DNA from: an uncultured Bacteroidales bacterium | Lineage (GTDB): Bacteria > Bacteroidota > Bacteroidia > Bacteroidales > Paludibacteraceae | Reading direction: 5' to 3' | DNA length: 64,000 bases | Assembly: GCA_934728255.1 (NCBI GenBank) | Contig: CAKVEC010000005.1 | Location: forward strand, 62,001-126,000 | Part shown: positions 1 through 8,976 of the stretch, one piece after another | How the letters are laid out: the number at the start of each line of letters is the position of its first letter | How positions within the stretch are numbered: position 1 is the stretch's first letter | Position numbers and translations under genes: made by a program | The notes under the pieces: model-generated | Seen by the model: the letters and a program-made list of their open reading frames with translations, nothing else | Databases searched by the model: none | Told to the model about the DNA's origin: nothing

Positions 1-1069
1 CGTCTTCTAATAGTTCCTTGCCGTATGTGCCGTGGTCTATTTCTTCCAAATGTGCGATAAAGGTCTTTCTTGTGACGTGGGTGAGGTAGTTCATTAGTGC
101 CACGCGCAAATCAACGACCATCTTATCATATGTGTAGTTTCCGCTATTGTAATGTTTTTCCAAACGCAGCATTTGAACAATTTCCTCCACGGGACAATGT
201 AGGCTGTCTGCCAAGTAGGAAAGAGTCTGCTCTATGTTGACCAATTGTTTAGAAATACCGTCTTCCAAGTCCATTACGCGATAGCAGATAGTATCTGCCG
301 CTTCTACGAGAAATGCCAGCGGATGGCGTTTGATAGTGCCGTCTTTGCGGTAGAGATGGCAATGTGAGGCTGTATGTTCCAATATCGTCTGTTCGGATGT
401 GAATACCCCGTGTTTGTGTATTGCCACATTGCCTTCTTTGTCTTTGCGCCCTGTATTCGGATATTTCAAATAGGCTGCAAGGGTGGAGTAGGTAAGGTTG
501 AGCCCATATAAGTCGTTGAGATAAGGCATTTTGGTCAATATACGGAACCCCTGTGCATTGCCGTCAAATTGCGTAAAATCAAGACGCTGTTGCTCGGTTA
601 ATTCTTCTAACAGGTGCGCCCCTTTGTGCTTGAAATAGTCTTGTATTATGGCTTCTCCGCAGTGTCCGAAAGGAGGGTTGCCTATGTCATGTACAAAAGC
701 GGCAGTCTTCACTATGGCAGATATTTCACGTTCTAAATCGCGGTCGTCATAGTGATACATTTGCCTGAAATCCGGGGTGCGGCATACACCGATACACAGC
801 GAGTCGGCAACGCTCATCACCTCCATAGAGTGCGTGAGACGTGTGTGAACCGAGTCTCCGTTAGTGAGAGGAAACACTTGTGTCTTGTCGTGCATACGCC
901 GTGCGGCATTGCTGAATATTACTCGCCCGAAATCGCTTTCAAAATTATTGCGGTAGTCGGGAGTAATATCGTATGAAACATTTGGATGCGAATGTTTGTT
1001 GAACGTAAAGAATGATTGTCGTTCGCGTTCTATAGACAGGTACTCATACCATTTAATATCAGCATACAT
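1..1069 (-). CDS. dgt: dGTP triphosphohydrolase (HD domain), C-terminus off the window
   Basis: The minus-strand frame starts at the ATG at 1069 and stays open to base 1, giving about 356 residues of N-terminal and central protein. It hydrolyses dGTP to deoxyguanosine and triphosphate, controlling dNTP pools. Family signatures can be read: a FGRVIFSNAARRMHDKTQVF segment near residues 48-67, the RLTHSMEV motif near 75-82, and the HDIGNPPFGHCGE metal-site motif near 126-138. The start is supported by a promoter at 1095-1125 that places transcription about 20 bases upstream. The gene is divergent from the envelope cluster on the right. Only the last part of the protein is missing. Confidence 0.93.
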   Translation of the reverse strand, partial: MYADIKWYEYLSIERERQSFFTFNKHSHPNVSYDITPDYRNNFESDFGRVIFSNAARRMHDKTQVFPLTNGDSVHTRLTHSMEVMSVADSLCIGVCRTPDFRQMYHYDDRDLEREISAIVKTAAFVHDIGNPPFGHCGEAIIQDYFKHKGAHLLEELTEQQRLDFTQFDGNAQGFRILTKMPYLNDLYGLNLTYSTLAAYLKYPNTGRKDKEGNVAIHKHGVFTSEQTILEHTASHCHLYRKDGTIKRHPLAFLVEAADTICYRVMDLEDGISKQLVNIEQTLSYLADSLHCPVEEIVQMLRLEKHYNSGNYTYDKMVVDLRVALMNYLTHVTRKTFIAHLEEIDHGTYGKELLED

Positions 1070-1094
1070 AGGAGTTAGTGTTTTGTTGACAAGG

Positions 1095-1125
1095 CAAAGG
1101 TACTGCTTTTTGGCGGAATAAACAA
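1095..1125 (-). promoter_or_regulatory. Bacteroidales promoter of dgt
   Basis: Reading the minus strand, TTG is followed by exactly 20 bases and then TACCTTTG. The spacer ends AAAAAGCAG, as in several other promoters of this window. It lies 26 bases before the dgt start. Confidence 0.8.
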
Positions 1126-1127
1126 GA

Positions 1128-1162
1128 GCAATTAGCAATTAACAATTAATAATTAACATTAG
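1128..1162. repeat. AT-rich array with 7-base period
   Basis: About five degenerate copies of a CAATTA-type heptamer (gcaatta, acaatta, ataatta and similar). It lies in the divergent spacer just upstream of the dgt promoter. It belongs to the same class as arrays near 14.1, 36.2, 37.4, 43.9 and 63.4 kb. Confidence 0.7.
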
Positions 1163-1247
1163 AGCGGATGTAAGCATAGTGAATATGCAGCGCGAGTGCA
1201 TAAAATGTGTATAAAAACACGCTTAACATCCCTGCAAAAGCCTATTC

Positions 1248-1324
1248 TTTCTACGTCCTTTCTACGTCTTTTCTACGTAATTAGTATTATGAGGTATAGG
1301 AGTTTGCATAATATGTATATTTTT
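1248..1324. repeat. CTACGT element, copy A (11-base period)
   Basis: Three successive 11-base units beginning TTTCTACGT are followed by degenerate units in the same register (TTAGTATTATG, AGGTATAGGAG). The same block recurs at 24741 and 31545. The 79-codon frame across it at 1196-1435 is not credible as a gene. The rest of the 1.1-1.45 kb spacer holds only the promoter below. Confidence 0.8.
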
Positions 1325-1386
1325 TGCATATTGTATGTATGGCAAGAGAGGATTATAGGCAAAACACGGAGAAAATGGGATAGTGC

Positions 1387-1417
1387 TTGCGTATATCTGT
1401 TTTTTTGTGTAACTTTG
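1387..1417 (+). promoter_or_regulatory. Promoter of the envelope cluster
   Basis: TTG at 1387, 20 bases, then TAACTTTG at 1410-1417. The spacer begins CGTATATC, like other promoters here. It would drive the barrel protein, uppS, bamA and downstream genes. Confidence 0.75.
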
Positions 1418-1455
1418 CACGCTAATCGTATTTAGTAAATCATCGTATCTGAAAA

Positions 1456-2214
1456 ATGGGCACTAAGCAAATATACAGGTCTTCGGGCAGTCGTAAGGCG
1501 GAGGATTTGTTGCGAGTATGGATGGTATTCGCAGCGTTGATGTATTCTCTGCTGCTTTTTGCCGATGACAGACCCTATCTGTGCGAATTAGGTTTGCAGG
1601 CAGGGTGCGGGTACTATGTGGGCGATGCGACAACGCATATTTTCAACCATCCGCGTGAGGCATACGGGGCGCATTTCCGATATAAATTTACCAACCGATG
1701 GGCATTGCAGGTAAAGGGGCTGACGCAGCGTATTACGGGCTATGAATACGATGACCGGATGCAGAAACAGGATGCGATGTGGAGTACGCAGATAATCAAC
1801 CTTGATGCCATGGCGGAGTTCAATTTCTTCCGCTTTGGCGGGAAAACCTACGACACACGGGTCAAACCGCTGACACCCTATATATTCCTCGGTGTAGGCG
1901 TAGCGGTGTACGGCAGCGGAATGAATATCGGCGGGTGGGACTGGAGCAACTATGGCGGCAAGGTACCCGTGGCATTTTATGTCCCGCTGGGCTTCGGGTT
2001 GAAATGGAAATTTGCGGAACGATTCGGATTGAATCTGGCATGGCAGCATAATATATATATGGCTGACAATCTGGAGGGTAGAGAGATCTTGAACAATACT
2101 CATAACCTCAATGGCAGCAATATATTGAACTTTGATGTAACCTCGCAACTTACTCTCGGCATAGTTTTTGAATTTGCCCAAGAGAAAAAAGAATGCAGAA
2201 CCTGTATGTATTGA
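1456..2214 (+). CDS. Outer-membrane beta-barrel protein, DUF6089-like
   Basis: A 252-residue protein with an N-terminal hydrophobic signal (residues 23-37) after a basic stretch, then a succession of amphipathic strands rich in Gly and aromatic residues (for example YIFLGVGVAVYG and VPLGFGLKWKF), as expected for an 8- to 10-strand barrel. Bacteroidota commonly carry a DUF6089 barrel gene directly upstream of uppS and bamA, and this position and size match, so the family call rests on context plus fold pattern. The start at 1456 is favoured by the promoter 40 bases upstream; the Met at residue 23 (1522) is an alternative. The precise function is unknown, probably outer-membrane or cell-envelope related. 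Confidence 0.75.
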   Translation: MGTKQIYRSSGSRKAEDLLRVWMVFAALMYSLLLFADDRPYLCELGLQAGCGYYVGDATTHIFNHPREAYGAHFRYKFTNRWALQVKGLTQRITGYEYDDRMQKQDAMWSTQIINLDAMAEFNFFRFGGKTYDTRVKPLTPYIFLGVGVAVYGSGMNIGGWDWSNYGGKVPVAFYVPLGFGLKWKFAERFGLNLAWQHNIYMADNLEGREILNNTHNLNGSNILNFDVTSQLTLGIVFEFAQEKKECRTCMY

Positions 2215-2247
2215 CAATGCATAATGCACAATGCGTAATTATAATGG
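2213..2247. repeat. 7-base-period array before uppS
   Basis: Degenerate heptamers CAATGCA, TAATGCA, CAATGCG, TAATTAT run from the stop of the barrel gene to the uppS start. The same array begins the spacer at 7538. An in-frame ATG at 2231 lies inside the array and is a poor start candidate for that reason. Confidence 0.65.
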
Positions 2248-2248
2248 A

Positions 2249-2992
2249 ATGATGACATATAAAGACCAAATAGACAAATCGCGTATGCCGCGCCACGTGG
2301 CGATCATTATGGACGGCAACGGGCGGTGGGCGAAGAAACAGGGCTTGGCGCGTATGTTCGGACACCGGCAGGGTGTACAGACCGTACATGACATTACCGT
2401 TGCCGCTGCCGAGATAGGTATAGAGTATCTGACGCTTTATACTTTCTCCACCGAGAACTGGAACCGCCCGAAAGAGGAGGTGGATGCGCTGATGAGTCTG
2501 TTGGTGGATACGATAGTGAAAGAGACGCCTACTCTGATGCAGAACAATGTGCGGCTGCTCACTATCGGCGATATTAGCCGTCTGCCTGAGGAGGCACGCC
2601 TGAAATTCGAGCAATGTATGCGCGAGACGAGCCTGAATACGGGGCTGAAAATGGTCATTGCCCTCAGTTATTCCTCCCGCTGGGAGATAACTCACGCTAT
2701 GCAGGAGGCTGTGCAAATGGCACTTACAGGCGGGCTGCGCGTAGAGGATATCAATGAGGAGTTTGTATCGTCGTGTATGACAACCCGCAATATGCCCGAC
2801 CCCGATTTGTTGATTCGTACTAGCGGAGAACTGCGGCTGAGCAATTTTTTGCTGTGGCAGTTGGCTTATTCGGAACTCTATTTTACCGATTGCTTGTGGC
2901 CGGAGTTTACGCCCGAGGAGTTTTATAAAGCAATCGTAGATTATCAACATCGTGAACGTAGATTTGGCAAGACCAGTGAACAAATTCGTTAA
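2249..2992 (+). CDS. uppS: Isoprenyl transferase (undecaprenyl diphosphate synthase)
   Basis: Cytoplasmic cis-prenyltransferase that elongates farnesyl diphosphate with isopentenyl diphosphate to the C55 carrier lipid of peptidoglycan and surface polysaccharide synthesis. The [14 protein letters not shown] motif near the N-terminus carries the catalytic Asp, followed by GHRQGV, the [13 protein letters not shown] segment, and the C-terminal [15 protein letters not shown] and ELYF motifs, all diagnostic. Starting at ATGATG (2249) gives about 247 residues, normal for the family; an upstream ATG at 2231 would add six residues encoded by the repeat. The 3' end overlaps the bamA start by 41 bases, so the two are translationally linked. 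Confidence 0.96.
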   Translation: MMTYKDQIDKSRMPRHVAIIMDGNGRWAKKQGLARMFGHRQGVQTVHDITVAAAEIGIEYLTLYTFSTENWNRPKEEVDALMSLLVDTIVKETPTLMQNNVRLLTIGDISRLPEEARLKFEQCMRETSLNTGLKMVIALSYSSRWEITHAMQEAVQMALTGGLRVEDINEEFVSSCMTTRNMPDPDLLIRTSGELRLSNFLLWQLAYSELYFTDCLWPEFTPEEFYKAIVDYQHRERRFGKTSEQIR

Positions 2993-5627
2993 TATACTAT
3001 TTCTTCTTTTCTTTGTATCTGTGGCTGCATTGGCACAAAATGCCAATCAGGCAATGGTTGCAGATACGATAGTGAGTGATTCGCCGTTTGTACAAGACAG
3101 CGCAGAAACCGATGTCCCCGAGATAGAGTACTCGTTGCAACGCAAGACCTACGAGATTGCAGGAATCGAGGTATCGGGGGCGGACAGTTACGAGGACTTT
3201 GTGCTGATCGGTTTTTCGGGACTGGCGGTCGGCGACAAGATCGAGGTGCCGGGCGACCAAATAACTAAGGCTATCAAGCGTTTTTGGAAACAGGGACTAT
3301 TCTCCGACGTAAAGATCAAAGCGAAAAAGATAGAGGGCTCGAAAATCTGGTTACAGATCGAACTGAAGCAGCGTCCGCGTGTGTCGGAGGTGGCATATCA
3401 GGGATTGAAAAAGAGCGAGAAAGAGGATGTGGAGGTAAAAGTAGGTATCCGCAACGGCAGCCAGATGACGCCGAACCTGTCTGACCATGCCAAGACGGTT
3501 ATCAAGAAGTATCTTGCCGAGAAAGGCTTCCACAATGCCGAAGTACAGGTGCTGGAATTTAACGACCAAGACCACCCCGGCTACGTGAAAGTGGCAATCA
3601 ATGTGGATAAGAAGACCAAGACCAAGGTGGGGAAAATCTACATTACAGGTAACAATGCCTTGACACACAATCAGATCAACAAGGCAATGAAGAAGACGAA
3701 TGACAACAACATCATCAATCTCTTCCGCACCAAGAAGTTTGTTACTGAGGAGTATGAAAAGGACAAGCAAGCGGTAATAGAAAAATACAACGAAATAGGT
3801 TACCGCGATGCGTACATTGTTGCCGACAGCGTGGTGCCGAACCCCGAAGACCCGACGCGCGTGGATGTGTATATGACTGTCAGTGAGGGCGACAAGTATT
3901 ATATCCGCAATATCAAATGGGTGGGAAATACCGTTTATCCGTATGAGATGCTGGACGCTACGCTGGGTGTGAAAAAAGGCGATGTATATAACCTGAAGAC
4001 CCTGAACGAGCGTTTGCAGTCGGACGACGATGCCGTTGCCAAATTATATACCGACCGTGGTTACCTGTTCTTTAATGTCGATCCGGTGGAAGTAAATGTA
4101 GAGAACGACAGTATCGACTTTGAGATGCGAATGTATGAGGGCAAGCCCGCCACTATCAACCAAATCAATATAGTAGGTAACACGCGCGTGTATGAGCATG
4201 TGGTGCGCCGCGAACTCTATACCAAGCCCGGGCAACTCTATTCGCAGTCCGATATTATGCGGTCGCTGCGTGAGTTGGCGCAGATGGGACACTTTGACCA
4301 AGAGAAATTAGTTCCCGATATTCAACCAAACCCAGAAGAAGGAACGGTGGATATTACGTATCAGTTGGAAACCAAATCGAGCGACCAGATCGAGTTCTCT
4401 CTCGGTTGGGGAGCAACCGGTTTGGTGGGAACGCTGGGATTGAAGTTTACCAACTTTGCCATCCAAAACCTATTTAACAAAAAAGCATACCGCATTGTGC
4501 CGCAAGGTGAGGGACAGACGTTCTCCATCAATGCCCGCACGAACGGTATCTACTATACCTCGGCAAGTCTTTCGTTCCTCGAACCGTGGTTGGGCGGAAA
4601 ACGTCCTAACTCGCTGAGTGCGAGCATCTATTTTGCACAACAGACGGGTTATGCCGATAGTTATTATAAGGCATACCAGAATCTCTACAACACCTATTAC
4701 AACAACTATTATGCATACGGTAATTCGTCGGACTACTATCAGCAGTTGCAGGAATCGTATGCCGACAAGGACAAGTACTTGCGCACGTTTGGTGTGAGCA
4801 TCGGATATGGCAAGCGTCTGCGCTGGCCGGACGACTATTTCACGTTCTATGGTGAGTTGAGTTATCAGATGTATATGATGAAAGACTGGCCTTACCTGCT
4901 GATTTCCAATGGTACGAGCCACAACCTTTCGCTTAATTTGCAACTCTCGCGCTCCAGTATAGACAACCCGATTTATACCCGCCGCGGTTCGCAGTTCTCT
5001 CTCGGTCTGAAGATAACTCCGCCGTATTCGCTGATTTCGGGTAAGGACTACTCGCAGATGACCACGGCAGAGCGGTATCACTTGATAGAGTACCACAAGT
5101 GGAAATTCTCCGGCAAGGTGTTCACCCCGCTGAGCAAAGACTCCAAGTTGGTGCTGATGACGCGTGCGGAGTTCGGCTATCTCGGCAACTACAACAAGGA
5201 TGCCAAGTCACCGTTTGAGACATTCTATATGGGTGGCGATGGTATGTCGAGTTACACCAGTTATTCCACCGAATATGTAGCTATGCGTGGTTATTCATCC
5301 GGTTCGCTAACTCCGTACGATGCTACTACGGGACGCAATATGGGTTATGTCTATAACAAGTTTACGATGGAGTTGCGTTACCCGATTGCGTTGGAGCAGA
5401 GTGCCACTATCTGGGCACTGGCATTCGTGGAGGCGGGTAACTGTTTTTCGGACATCAAGCAGTACAACCCGTTTGACTTGAAGCGCAGTGCGGGTGTAGG
5501 TGTTCGTATCTTCCTGCCGATGTTCGGTCTGCTCGGTATTGACTGGGGCTGGGGCTTCGACAAAATCAATGGTTCCGACCAGTATGGCAAGAGTCAGTTC
5601 CATTTCGTCCTCGGACAGGAGTTGTAA
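2952..5627 (+). CDS. bamA: Outer-membrane protein assembly factor BamA
   Basis: The 891-residue core of the BAM machine, which folds and inserts beta-barrel proteins into the outer membrane. It begins with a GTG at 2952, inside the end of uppS, followed by a signal peptide ([19 protein letters not shown]). Five POTRA repeats follow in about residues 60-490, then the C-terminal Omp85 barrel. The barrel ends with IDWGWGFDK and an HFVLGQEL tail; the last residue is Leu rather than the usual Phe. An unusual Tyr/Asn-rich stretch lies at roughly residues 565-610, likely in an extracellular loop. It is followed by Skp/OmpH chaperones, the standard Bacteroidota arrangement. Confidence 0.96.
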   Translation: MNVDLARPVNKFVNILFLLFFVSVAALAQNANQAMVADTIVSDSPFVQDSAETDVPEIEYSLQRKTYEIAGIEVSGADSYEDFVLIGFSGLAVGDKIEVPGDQITKAIKRFWKQGLFSDVKIKAKKIEGSKIWLQIELKQRPRVSEVAYQGLKKSEKEDVEVKVGIRNGSQMTPNLSDHAKTVIKKYLAEKGFHNAEVQVLEFNDQDHPGYVKVAINVDKKTKTKVGKIYITGNNALTHNQINKAMKKTNDNNIINLFRTKKFVTEEYEKDKQAVIEKYNEIGYRDAYIVADSVVPNPEDPTRVDVYMTVSEGDKYYIRNIKWVGNTVYPYEMLDATLGVKKGDVYNLKTLNERLQSDDDAVAKLYTDRGYLFFNVDPVEVNVENDSIDFEMRMYEGKPATINQINIVGNTRVYEHVVRRELYTKPGQLYSQSDIMRSLRELAQMGHFDQEKLVPDIQPNPEEGTVDITYQLETKSSDQIEFSLGWGATGLVGTLGLKFTNFAIQNLFNKKAYRIVPQGEGQTFSINARTNGIYYTSASLSFLEPWLGGKRPNSLSASIYFAQQTGYADSYYKAYQNLYNTYYNNYYAYGNSSDYYQQLQESYADKDKYLRTFGVSIGYGKRLRWPDDYFTFYGELSYQMYMMKDWPYLLISNGTSHNLSLNLQLSRSSIDNPIYTRRGSQFSLGLKITPPYSLISGKDYSQMTTAERYHLIEYHKWKFSGKVFTPLSKDSKLVLMTRAEFGYLGNYNKDAKSPFETFYMGGDGMSSYTSYSTEYVAMRGYSSGSLTPYDATTGRNMGYVYNKFTMELRYPIALEQSATIWALAFVEAGNCFSDIKQYNPFDLKRSAGVGVRIFLPMFGLLGIDWGWGFDKINGSDQYGKSQFHFVLGQEL

Positions 5628-5672
5628 GGAGAGAGTTCCATGGTTGTTATGTTAGGTGGTAGAATTGTAAAG

Positions 5673-6149
5673 ATGGAGAAGTTTAGTCATATATGTTTGG
5701 CTCTATGCTTATTGTGTACTATAATAATGATGTCATGTACCAATGAGTTCGGACAGAAACAAGGGCGGTTGATTGTAACGGATTTGCAGAGAGAGACGGT
5801 TGGCTTAATGGTTGAGGATAATAGTACTCTTAATTGCAAACTGACATGGGATGGTGAGAAACAGTTGCACGTAGAATTTGGTGATGTATTTCCTTGCGAC
5901 ATGACCAAACTGAATATCAAATGCAGGGCAAAAGGAAATACTCTATACATAGATGAATACTATAATGGAGGACAAGCCAACGGAATACAGGTTTGCAAGG
6001 TGCAATTTGATGTACATCCCATAGTACAGAAAGATTGGACTGTATGTATAGGGTGTGGCAGTATATATGGAAATTCCGCAGAGTATACATTTCCTGTAAC
6101 GTTGAGCAAGGATAAAGAAATAGTAACTTATTTCTCTGATTTGAAATAA
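5673..6149 (+). CDS. Hypothetical lipoprotein
   Basis: I do not recognise the family. Starting at the ATG at 5673, a lipoprotein signal (MEKFSHICLALCLLCTIIM) ends with an MSC lipobox, giving a mature protein of about 137 residues that is predicted to be lipidated. The rest is rich in beta-strand-like sequence with several Cys residues and no known motif. It is AT-richer than bamA and ompH, and sits between two genes that are often adjacent in this phylum, so it may be an insertion. Its stop TAA at 6147-6149 directly abuts the next ATG, so it is transcribed and probably translated with the operon. An upstream ATG at 5640 would bury the signal peptide. Confidence 0.6.
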   Translation: MEKFSHICLALCLLCTIIMMSCTNEFGQKQGRLIVTDLQRETVGLMVEDNSTLNCKLTWDGEKQLHVEFGDVFPCDMTKLNIKCRAKGNTLYIDEYYNGGQANGIQVCKVQFDVHPIVQKDWTVCIGCGSIYGNSAEYTFPVTLSKDKEIVTYFSDLK

Positions 6150-6686
6150 ATGATGAAGACTATTGTCAAAAAATATCTGTTTGTTGCCGTTCTTTGTATG
6201 AGTGGCATAGTTTCTGCCTTTGCAGCCAAGGAACAGTCGATTGCGTATATTGACATGGCATACATTTTGAAGAACTTGCCACAGTATGAGTCGGCTAACG
6301 AGCAACTGACGATGATCAGCCGCCGTTGGCAAAAAGAGATTGATGCGCTCAACCAAGAGGCACGGGTATTGGCGACCAACTACCAGACCGAGCAGATCTT
6401 CCTTTCGGAGGAGATGAAACGCCGCCGCGAAGAGGAGATTGTAGCCAAAGAGCAGGAAGTGCTGGAACTGAAACGCAAGTACTTCGGGCAGGACGGCGAA
6501 TTGTTCAAGAAGCGCGAGGCACTCATCAAACCGATACAAGATGAGATCTATGCAGCCATTCAGGAACTGGCGAACGAGAAACATATAGATATTGTAAAAG
6601 ACCGCTCTGCCGACCCATCGCTCATCTATATGTCGAGCAAACTGGATATTAGCGACCAAGTGCTGCAGAAACTCGGAGCGAAATAA
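6150..6686 (+). CDS. OmpH/Skp family periplasmic chaperone, first copy
   Basis: A 178-residue exported protein with signal peptide (cleavage after SAFA). The mature part starts with the family's QSIAYIDMAYILKNLPQYE and is followed by a long helical, charged segment (residues 50-140), the tentacle region of Skp trimers. Skp-type chaperones hold unfolded outer-membrane proteins in the periplasm and hand them to BamA, encoded upstream. The ATGATG start follows the lipoprotein stop with no gap. A second paralogue lies 180 bases downstream, as in many Bacteroidota. Confidence 0.92.
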   Translation: MMKTIVKKYLFVAVLCMSGIVSAFAAKEQSIAYIDMAYILKNLPQYESANEQLTMISRRWQKEIDALNQEARVLATNYQTEQIFLSEEMKRRREEEIVAKEQEVLELKRKYFGQDGELFKKREALIKPIQDEIYAAIQELANEKHIDIVKDRSADPSLIYMSSKLDISDQVLQKLGAK

Positions 6687-6689
6687 CTT

Positions 6690-6743
6690 CAATGCATAAT
6701 GCGTAATGCGTAATGCGCAATTCGTAATGCATAATGCATAATG
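6690..6743. repeat. 7-base-period array between the ompH genes
   Basis: Seven or so heptamers of the type TGCATAA, TGCGTAA, TGCGCAA run head to tail directly after the stop of the first ompH gene. They merge into the 11-base array that follows. Confidence 0.75.
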
Positions 6744-6747
6744 AAAA

Positions 6748-6824
6748 GTCGGGTGGATGTCGGGTGGATGACGGGTGGATAGTCATTCTATCCTAAGCCT
6801 ATCCTATGCGCATCCTATAACAAA
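6748..6824. repeat. 11-base-period array between the ompH genes
   Basis: Seven consecutive 11-base units. Three are GTCGGGTGGAT-like, and after one transition unit three are CCTAT-type (CCTATGCGCAT and similar). The period is kept across the sequence change. No promoter is seen in this gap. Confidence 0.8.
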
Positions 6825-6868
6825 ATTAGCAAAAAGAAAATACGGATAATTAATAACAAAACACAATA

Positions 6869-7360
6869 ATGAAAAAACTTATTTTAGCACTTGCTTTGGC
6901 ACTCCCGATGATTGCCTCGGCACAGAAATTCGGACATGTAAACACACAGGAACTCTTTGCACAAATGCCTGAGATGGCAACTATCAAACTGAAGATGGAT
7001 ACCGTGCAATCGCAGTATGAGACCCAACTGGCTTCGATGCAGGAGGAGTTCCAAAAGAAAGCACAGGATTATCAGGCACAAGAGGCAACGATGGCTGCCG
7101 GCGTAAAACAAATTCGCCAACAGGAGTTGCAAGAGATGCAGCAGCGTATTCAATTGTTCTACCAAACGGCAGAACAGGATATCCAGAAGACTCAGCAAGA
7201 CCTTATTGCTCCTGTACACGAGCGTATGTCAAAGGCAATCCAAGCCGTCGGACAAAAAGAGGGATATACATATATCTTTGATTCCGCCGCAATGGTCTAT
7301 ATCGCACAGGATGCGGCTGACGTAATGCCTTCCGTAAAGAAAGAACTCGGCATTAAGTAA
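6869..7360 (+). CDS. OmpH/Skp family periplasmic chaperone, second copy
   Basis: A 163-residue exported protein. Signal peptide MKKLILALALALPMIASA is followed by QKFGHVNTQELFAQMPE, the conserved start of the OmpH domain, then a Gln/Glu-rich helical hairpin to about residue 125 and a short C-terminal strand region. Its role is as for the first copy: periplasmic holdase for outer-membrane proteins. The paralogues share fold and start motif but differ widely in sequence, so they may have separate clients. The ATG at 6869 is preceded by an A-rich leader typical of this phylum. Confidence 0.93.
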   Translation: MKKLILALALALPMIASAQKFGHVNTQELFAQMPEMATIKLKMDTVQSQYETQLASMQEEFQKKAQDYQAQEATMAAGVKQIRQQELQEMQQRIQLFYQTAEQDIQKTQQDLIAPVHERMSKAIQAVGQKEGYTYIFDSAAMVYIAQDAADVMPSVKKELGIK

Positions 7361-7398
7361 ATTCTTTGTTCATTGTCCTTTGTTCATTGTCCGGTACT

Positions 7399-7539
7399 AT
7401 GGCTGACGGTTATCTCGAAACCCATTATGCGGAATATGAGAAACGCAAGGCTGCGTGGCTCAAGAAGAAAAAACATCTCTCTGTGCGAAAGCCTACGCCA
7501 CCTGCTAATCCTCAAAAAGAGGAAGACGAGGCTCTTTGA
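7399..7539 (+). CDS. Small conserved-looking basic protein, 46 residues
   Basis: A short frame after ompH with start ATG at 7399 and stop TGA at 7539. The product begins MADGYLETHYAEYEKRKAAW and continues with a run of four Lys and a Pro-rich, acidic tail. It is highly charged and helical, with no signal or membrane segment, so probably cytosolic. Short proteins with a similar MAD-YLE-Y-E-KKAAWLKKK pattern occur in other Bacteroidales; this is recall, not a search. Codon usage and the tight fit between repeat-filled flanks suggest a real gene. The function is unknown. Confidence 0.55.
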   Translation: MADGYLETHYAEYEKRKAAWLKKKKHLSVRKPTPPANPQKEEDEAL

Positions 7540-7598
7540 CAATGCATAATGCACAATGACTTACAAATTCCCCCATTTACAAATTTACAAATTGACTA
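7540..7598. repeat. Heptamer and TTACAAA repeats before the MFS gene
   Basis: The spacer begins with a CAATGCA/TAATGCA heptamer array, overlapping the preceding stop, and continues with three TTACAAAT units at multiples of 8 bases. Similar TTACAAATTG units lie at 36220-36247. Another repeat, TTTGTTCATTGTCC twice (14-base period), precedes the small gene at about 7366. Confidence 0.6.
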
Positions 7599-7602
7599 AA
7601 CT

Positions 7603-8976
7603 GTGGTAGAAAAACTGCAACAAACCCTGCGCGACTCGGCTGTAGCGCGTTGGACGGTACTCGTTTTGGTGGCATCGATGATGTTCTTTGCCTATATGTT
7701 TGTGGATATTCTCTCACCGCTGGCATCCTTATTGGATACATCCTATGGTTGGGATAGAGGTGATTTCGGTACATATGCTGCCGGTGAGTATCTGCTCAAT
7801 GTGTTCGGTTTTTTGATTATTGCCGGTATCATCCTGGACAAGATGGGTGTCCGTTTTACGGGTACGCTCTCCGCCGGTCTGATGGTTATAGGTGCAGCAA
7901 TCAAATATATAGGTTTGAGCGATTGGTTTGATGCCAACAACGTGTCATGGCTCAACTCGTGGTGGACAGATATGCCCGGATCGGCTAAGTTGGCAATGTT
8001 CGGATTTATGATCTTCGGTTGCGGTTGCGAGATGGCTGGTACTACTGTGAGTAAGATTCTCGCCAAGTGGTTCAAAGGCAAGGAGATGGCACTCGCTATG
8101 GGACTTGAGATGTCTATCGCGCGTATCGGTGTGTTTGCCGCGATGCTTTTCTCGCCGATGATTAGTCACGCTTTTGCAGTGAATGGTACTGACTCCGTAG
8201 TGGCTCCGCTGCTTTTCTCAGCTCTGCTGCTCGTTATCGGACTGATCAACTTCTTGGTGTTCACCGTAATGGATACCAAGTTTGACAAACAACTGGTAGA
8301 GATTGGCGAAGCAACCGCAGAGAAAGACCCCGAAGATGAATTCCATATTTCCGACCTTGGACAGATCTTCAAATCGAAGATGTTTTGGATTGTGGCTATT
8401 CTCTGTGTGCTGTATTATTCGGCAATTTTCCCCTTCCAGCGTTTTGCTACCAATTTCCTTGAGGAGACACTGCAAATATCAAATGCCGAAGCGGCAGGTC
8501 TGTTTAAATGGTTTCCGATTTTGGCAATGGTACTGACGCCATTTCTCGGTGCGTTTATTGACAACAAGGGCAAAGGTGCTTCGATGATGATGATTGGTGC
8601 ACTGATTATGATTGTGTGCCACTGCGTCTTTGCTTTCGTGTTGCCGCACTTCCCGAGTAAGACTTTGGCACTTGTTACCATTCTGGTGCTTGGTGTCAGT
8701 TTCTCGCTTGTGCCTGCATCGATGTGGCCGTCGGTTCCGAAGATTATTGATGAGAAAGTACTCGGCTCGGCATATTGTCTGATTTTCTGGGTACAGAATA
8801 TCGGACTTTGTCTGGTACCGTTGCTGATAGGCAAACTACGTGAAGCAACAGGCGGATATCTTGTGCCGATGATAGTGTTTGCTAGTTTCGGCGTTATCGC
8901 CTTTGTTTTCTCATTGCTCTTGAAGATTGAAGACAAAAAGAAGGGCTATGGATTGGAACTTCCTAATAAAAAATAA
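7603..8976 (+). CDS. MFS transporter
   Basis: A 457-residue inner-membrane protein with about 12 hydrophobic segments arranged in two halves around a charged cytoplasmic loop (residues 230-265, rich in Lys, Glu and Asp). The LDKMGVRFTG and IDNKGKGASMM segments sit at the loop 2-3 and 8-9 positions where MFS proteins carry their conserved motif A. No substrate can be read from the sequence. It begins with GTG at 7603; no in-frame ATG is closer to the first membrane helix than residue 27. Its last 29 bases overlap the start of murF, so the two are probably co-transcribed. Confidence 0.85.
   Translation: MVEKLQQTLRDSAVARWTVLVLVASMMFFAYMFVDILSPLASLLDTSYGWDRGDFGTYAAGEYLLNVFGFLIIAGIILDKMGVRFTGTLSAGLMVIGAAIKYIGLSDWFDANNVSWLNSWWTDMPGSAKLAMFGFMIFGCGCEMAGTTVSKILAKWFKGKEMALAMGLEMSIARIGVFAAMLFSPMISHAFAVNGTDSVVAPLLFSALLLVIGLINFLVFTVMDTKFDKQLVEIGEATAEKDPEDEFHISDLGQIFKSKMFWIVAILCVLYYSAIFPFQRFATNFLEETLQISNAEAAGLFKWFPILAMVLTPFLGAFIDNKGKGASMMMIGALIMIVCHCVFAFVLPHFPSKTLALVTILVLGVSFSLVPASMWPSVPKIIDEKVLGSAYCLIFWVQNIGLCLVPLLIGKLREATGGYLVPMIVFASFGVIAFVFSLLLKIEDKKKGYGLELPNKK

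Noticed and set aside
1196..1435. 79-codon frame in the spacer before the barrel gene
   Set aside because: It runs through CTACGT copy A and the promoter, with no domain or bias; equivalent frames do not exist in copies B and C.
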